Source: Bacillota bacterium
GTDB lineage: Bacteria; Bacillota; Clostridia; Lachnospirales; Bianqueaceae
Assembly (NCBI GenBank): GCA_017467985.1
Contig: JAFUJY010000066.1
Coordinates: 1 to 7,931, forward strand
Length of the DNA stretch: 7,931 nucleotides
Direction: 5' to 3'
In this document: positions 6,426 through 7,931 of the stretch, piece by piece
Layout: every line of letters begins with the position of its first letter
How positions within the stretch are numbered: position 1 is the stretch's first letter
Notes under the pieces: generated by a model
Databases searched by the model: none
What the model was told of the DNA's origin: nothing
The model's input: only the letters and a program-made list of their open reading frames with translations
Made by a program: the position numbers and the translations under genes

Positions 6426-7310
6426 ATGGTAGTTTATAAAAAGTCCTTTGCTGACCATGTGTTTGAAATCTTCAATACACTTCTGATGATCCTTCTGATG
6501 GTCATCACTGCGTATCCTTTCTTGTATGTATTGTTTGCATCTTTGAGTGATCCCAATAAGTTCATCGCTCACAGTGGCATTTTGATGTATCCGCTGGATA
6601 CAACTTTGGCTTCTTTTAAGGCTGTTATGAATAACCCGAATATTTGGATTGGTTATAAGAATACGATTTTCATCGTAGGTGTAGGTACCAGTATTAATCT
6701 GCTGATGACTTGTGTTGGTGCATACTTCCTGTCTCGTACCGGTCCCATGCTGAAGAAGCCGATCATGTTCTTGATTACAATCACCATGTTTGTAGATGGT
6801 GGTTTGATTCCTAACTATATCCTGGTTCGCGACCTGAATCTGTATAATACGATTTGGGCGCTGATCATCCCGGGTGCCATCTCCACTTACAACATGATTA
6901 TTATGAGAACCATGTTCCAGAGTATTCCGGCCAGTCTGGAAGAATCTGCCCGCATCGATGGCGCCGGCGAATGGACTATTTTGTTCAAGCTAATTTTGAC
7001 CCTGTCCATTCCCACCATTGCAGTTATCGGTTTGTTCTATGCAGTAGGTCCCTGGAATTCCTGGTTCAGCGCAAACATTTATCTGCGTGATAAGCAAAAG
7101 TTCCCGCTGCAGTTGGTTCTGCGAAATATCATCATTCAAAATGATGTGGATGAAATGACCATGGGCTCCTCCTTTGGTAATAGTTATGCCATGAGTTTTA
7201 CCATCAAGTATGCCACCGTAATCGTAGCCACTGTGCCGATTCTGGTGCTGTATCCCTGGATTCAGAAATACTTTGTAAAGGGTGTAATGATTGGTTCACT
7301 GAAAGGCTAA
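6426..7310 (+). CDS. Sugar ABC transporter permease 2 (YtcP/MalG-type)
   Basis: A 294-aa inner-membrane subunit that pairs with permease 1. Likely membrane segments lie at about 15-39, 80-103, 113-133, 141-162, 195-215 and 262-281. The EAA loop is LEESARIDGA at 171-180, closing with S-I-P (194-196); the EAA proper is degenerate (E-E-S-A), as is usual in this subfamily. WNSWFSANIYL (210-220) and the terminal KGVMIGSLKG are characteristic of YtcP-like permeases. ATG 6426 was chosen over the in-frame GTG 6402 because an AAAGGAGG lies between them. It is the last gene of the importer operon and is followed by a very strong hairpin. The substrate is not deducible from permease sequence. Confidence 0.93.
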   Translation: MVVYKKSFADHVFEIFNTLLMILLMVITAYPFLYVLFASLSDPNKFIAHSGILMYPLDTTLASFKAVMNNPNIWIGYKNTIFIVGVGTSINLLMTCVGAYFLSRTGPMLKKPIMFLITITMFVDGGLIPNYILVRDLNLYNTIWALIIPGAISTYNMIIMRTMFQSIPASLEESARIDGAGEWTILFKLILTLSIPTIAVIGLFYAVGPWNSWFSANIYLRDKQKFPLQLVLRNIIIQNDVDEMTMGSSFGNSYAMSFTIKYATVIVATVPILVLYPWIQKYFVKGVMIGSLKG

Positions 7311-7311
7311 G

Positions 7312-7383
7312 ACAACATCAAAAGCCCTGCGGTGTGCCCCCACTGACGTGGAAAGGGCACACCGCAGGGCTTTTGCATGTTGT
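7312..7383 (+). terminator. Very strong bidirectional hairpin ending the importer operon
   Basis: A 20-bp perfect stem (7320..7339 with 7355..7374) begins AAAAGCCC and ends GGGCTTTT, so each strand has a T-run at its 3' side and it can stop transcription both ways. A further 7-bp outer stem ACAACAT (7312..7318) / ATGTTGT (7377..7383) and an inner CCAC/GTGG stem (7340..7343, 7348..7351, loop TGAC) extend it. It starts directly after the permease stop codon. Terminator function is likely; the perfect length exceeds what termination needs, so it may also be a repeat element. Confidence 0.85.
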
Positions 7384-7478
7384 GGCGGGTCAGAGACACA
7401 AGGTCCTTATCTGCCTCGGACGACTTTCTCGCGTTAGCGAGGGAGTCCGAGCAGATAAGGACCTTGCTTTGCATGTTG
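7372..7478 (+). repeat. 11-bp direct repeat at the 3' foot of two hairpins
   Basis: TTTGCATGTTG occurs at 7372..7382 and 7468..7478, each time at the 3' foot of a large hairpin. The second copy runs into the -35 of the next promoter. The repetition suggests the two hairpins share an origin or a duplication boundary. Confidence 0.6.
7399..7466. repeat. 68-bp near-perfect palindromic element
   Basis: Left arm CAAGGTCCTTATCTG (7399..7413) pairs with CAGATAAGGACCTTG (7452..7466). After one bulged C (7414), CTCGGAC (7415..7421) pairs with GTCCGAG (7445..7451). The tip contains a further CTCGC/GCGAG stem around GTTA (7428..7441). That gives 22 paired bases with one bulge plus the tip stem. No T-run follows directly, so it is not a standard terminator. 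It looks like an interspersed palindromic element (REP- or MITE-like), but no copy elsewhere can be checked here. Confidence 0.65.
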
Positions 7479-7504
7479 ACTTTTGGGTGAAAATTATTTA
7501 TACT
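7476..7504 (+). promoter_or_regulatory. Near-consensus sigma-A promoter of the last gene
   Basis: TTGACT (7476..7481, 5 of 6), a spacer of exactly 17 nt, and TATACT (7499..7504, 5 of 6): the best promoter in the window. Transcription would begin near 7511, leaving about 10 nt before AGGAGG at 7521. Confidence 0.75.
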
Positions 7505-7520
7505 GTGGCTAGGTTTGTTT

Positions 7521-7526
7521 AGGAGG
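7521..7526 (+). promoter_or_regulatory. Ribosome binding site pointing to GTG 7534
   Basis: AGGAGG, 7 nt before GTG at 7534. With the promoter at 7476..7504 it forms a coherent start signal. The GTG itself lies in the left arm of a hairpin (7532..7555), so access may be limited when the RNA is folded. Confidence 0.55.
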
Positions 7527-7531
7527 AGTTC

Positions 7532-7655
7532 GTGTGAAAAACAAGTTTTTCGCACCGTGTTTTGTGGCTTTCGCCGCTGTGAGCAGCGACGATTTTGCTT
7601 CGCAAAACCAGCCCCAATTCCGAAGAAAGGAGAGGCTTATCGCTTGCGCGAAAGC
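7532..7655. repeat. Run of four consecutive small hairpins
   Basis: Four separate inverted repeats follow one another: GTGTGAAAAA/TTTTTCGCAC (7532..7541, 7546..7555, one G-T wobble); CGCTG/CAGCG with outer TCG/CGA (7571..7592); TTTTGC/GCAAAA (7593..7607, loop TTC); and GCTT-A-TCGC/GCGA-AAGC (7635..7655, loop TTGC). They sit in the first 41 codons of the GTG 7534 frame, or in a leader if the gene starts at 7657 or 7669. Confidence 0.6.
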
Positions 7656-7931
7656 TATGATTATTAATATGGTTCAGCTTAATTTTAACACCTACCCCCT
7701 GTATGTAGGGATTGAGGAAGTTAGTCGTGATGCGCGGTGGCAGGATTGTGGCAGTACGGTTGTGCTGGAGGCATGGGTGGAGTCAGATCAATTTTGCATA
7801 CAGGATATTATTTGGGAAAATGAAGATGATTTTATTTTAAATATGAAGCCTCTTGGACCGGGGCAGGTGCGGGTACAGGCGGTGCGGACGGGTATCGCAA
7901 AGGTGACCGCCAGTCTGCCGGATGGAACATG
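7534..7931 (+). CDS. Putative bacterial Ig-like (BIG2-type) domain protein, 3' end beyond the window
   Basis: The frame stays open from 7513 to the window end and is cut at 7931. With GTG 7534 (AGGAGG 7 nt upstream, strong promoter before it) it encodes at least 132 residues. The first 41 (VKNKFFAPCFVAFAAVSSDDF ...) have a basic start and a short apolar stretch, but no convincing signal peptide, and they coincide with four hairpins. From Met 42 (ATG 7657) or Met 46 (ATG 7669) the sequence looks protein-like. The order of G-S-T-V-V-L-E-A-W, D-I-I-W-E-N-E-D-D and G-I-A-K-V-T-A-S-L-P-D-G follows the pattern of BIG2 Ig-like folds, which often occur in cell-surface proteins. ATG 7657 has AAAGGAG (7626..7632) 24 nt upstream with a hairpin between. 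The reading frame is probably real; the start and the domain call are uncertain. Confidence 0.6.
   Translation, partial: MKNKFFAPCFVAFAAVSSDDFASQNQPQFRRKERLIACAKAMIINMVQLNFNTYPLYVGIEEVSRDARWQDCGSTVVLEAWVESDQFCIQDIIWENEDDFILNMKPLGPGQVRVQAVRTGIAKVTASLPDGT

Noticed and set aside
7334..7522. Plus-strand 62-codon frame across the same hairpins
   Set aside because: It begins inside the terminator loop region, has no ribosome binding site, and spans the palindrome and the next promoter.
7307..7555. Minus-strand 82-codon frame across the large hairpins
   Set aside because: It is made almost entirely of palindrome sequence and crosses a terminator. Its openness follows from the repeats, although similar short frames may be annotated in other genomes carrying the element.
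1..7931. CRISPR array, tRNA, rRNA or transposase gene
   Set aside because: No regularly spaced repeats, cloverleaf, rRNA-like stretch or transposase motif was seen on either strand.

Overview
The window looks like a chromosomal segment of a low-to-mid GC, endospore-forming, probably gut-associated Clostridia (Lachnospiraceae/Oscillospirales type). The reasons are strong AGGAGG-type ribosome binding sites, sigma-A promoters, a LysM-GH18 protein of the spore-cortex-hydrolase type, a lipoprotein-dependent sugar ABC importer of the LplA/LplB/YtcP type, and a clostridial-type protein of unknown function. The genus cannot be settled from the sequence.

Layout: (1) 1-189 is a divergent intergenic region. 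The first 13 bases hold the start of a leftward gene (AGGAGG site, extended -10 promoter), and facing it is the start of the rightward spore gene pair. (2) 190-2433 holds a LysM-SH3-like-GH18 glycosidase (SleL/YaaH-like) and, 3 nt later, a two-domain protein of unknown function with a Pro/Glu-rich linker; the two are probably translationally coupled. (3) 2420-3487 is a self-contained unit: a good sigma-A promoter overlapping the end of the previous gene, a Gfo/Idh/MocA oxidoreductase of the dihydrodiol-dehydrogenase-like branch, and a terminator overlapping its stop codon. (4) 3590-7383 is a three-gene carbohydrate importer: a highly codon-biased solute-binding lipoprotein, a strong intercistronic hairpin, then two 6-TM permeases with EAA loops, closed by a 20-bp perfect-stem hairpin. 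No ATPase is encoded here, so a shared MsmX/MsmK-type ATPase elsewhere is likely. (5) 7312-7655 is dense in hairpins: at least six inverted repeats in about 340 bp, a near-consensus promoter between them, and a new rightward reading frame that runs off the window and looks like a bacterial Ig-like (BIG2-type) protein.

Function: the importer and the oxidoreductase plausibly serve uptake and metabolism of an oligosaccharide or uronate-type sugar, but the substrate cannot be read from sequence. The LysM-GH18 pair probably belongs to spore formation or germination and is unrelated to the sugar genes. The least ordinary part is the palindrome cluster at 7312-7655, which looks like inserted repeat elements reshaping the 5' end of the last gene; no clear new system with catalytic genes is visible.
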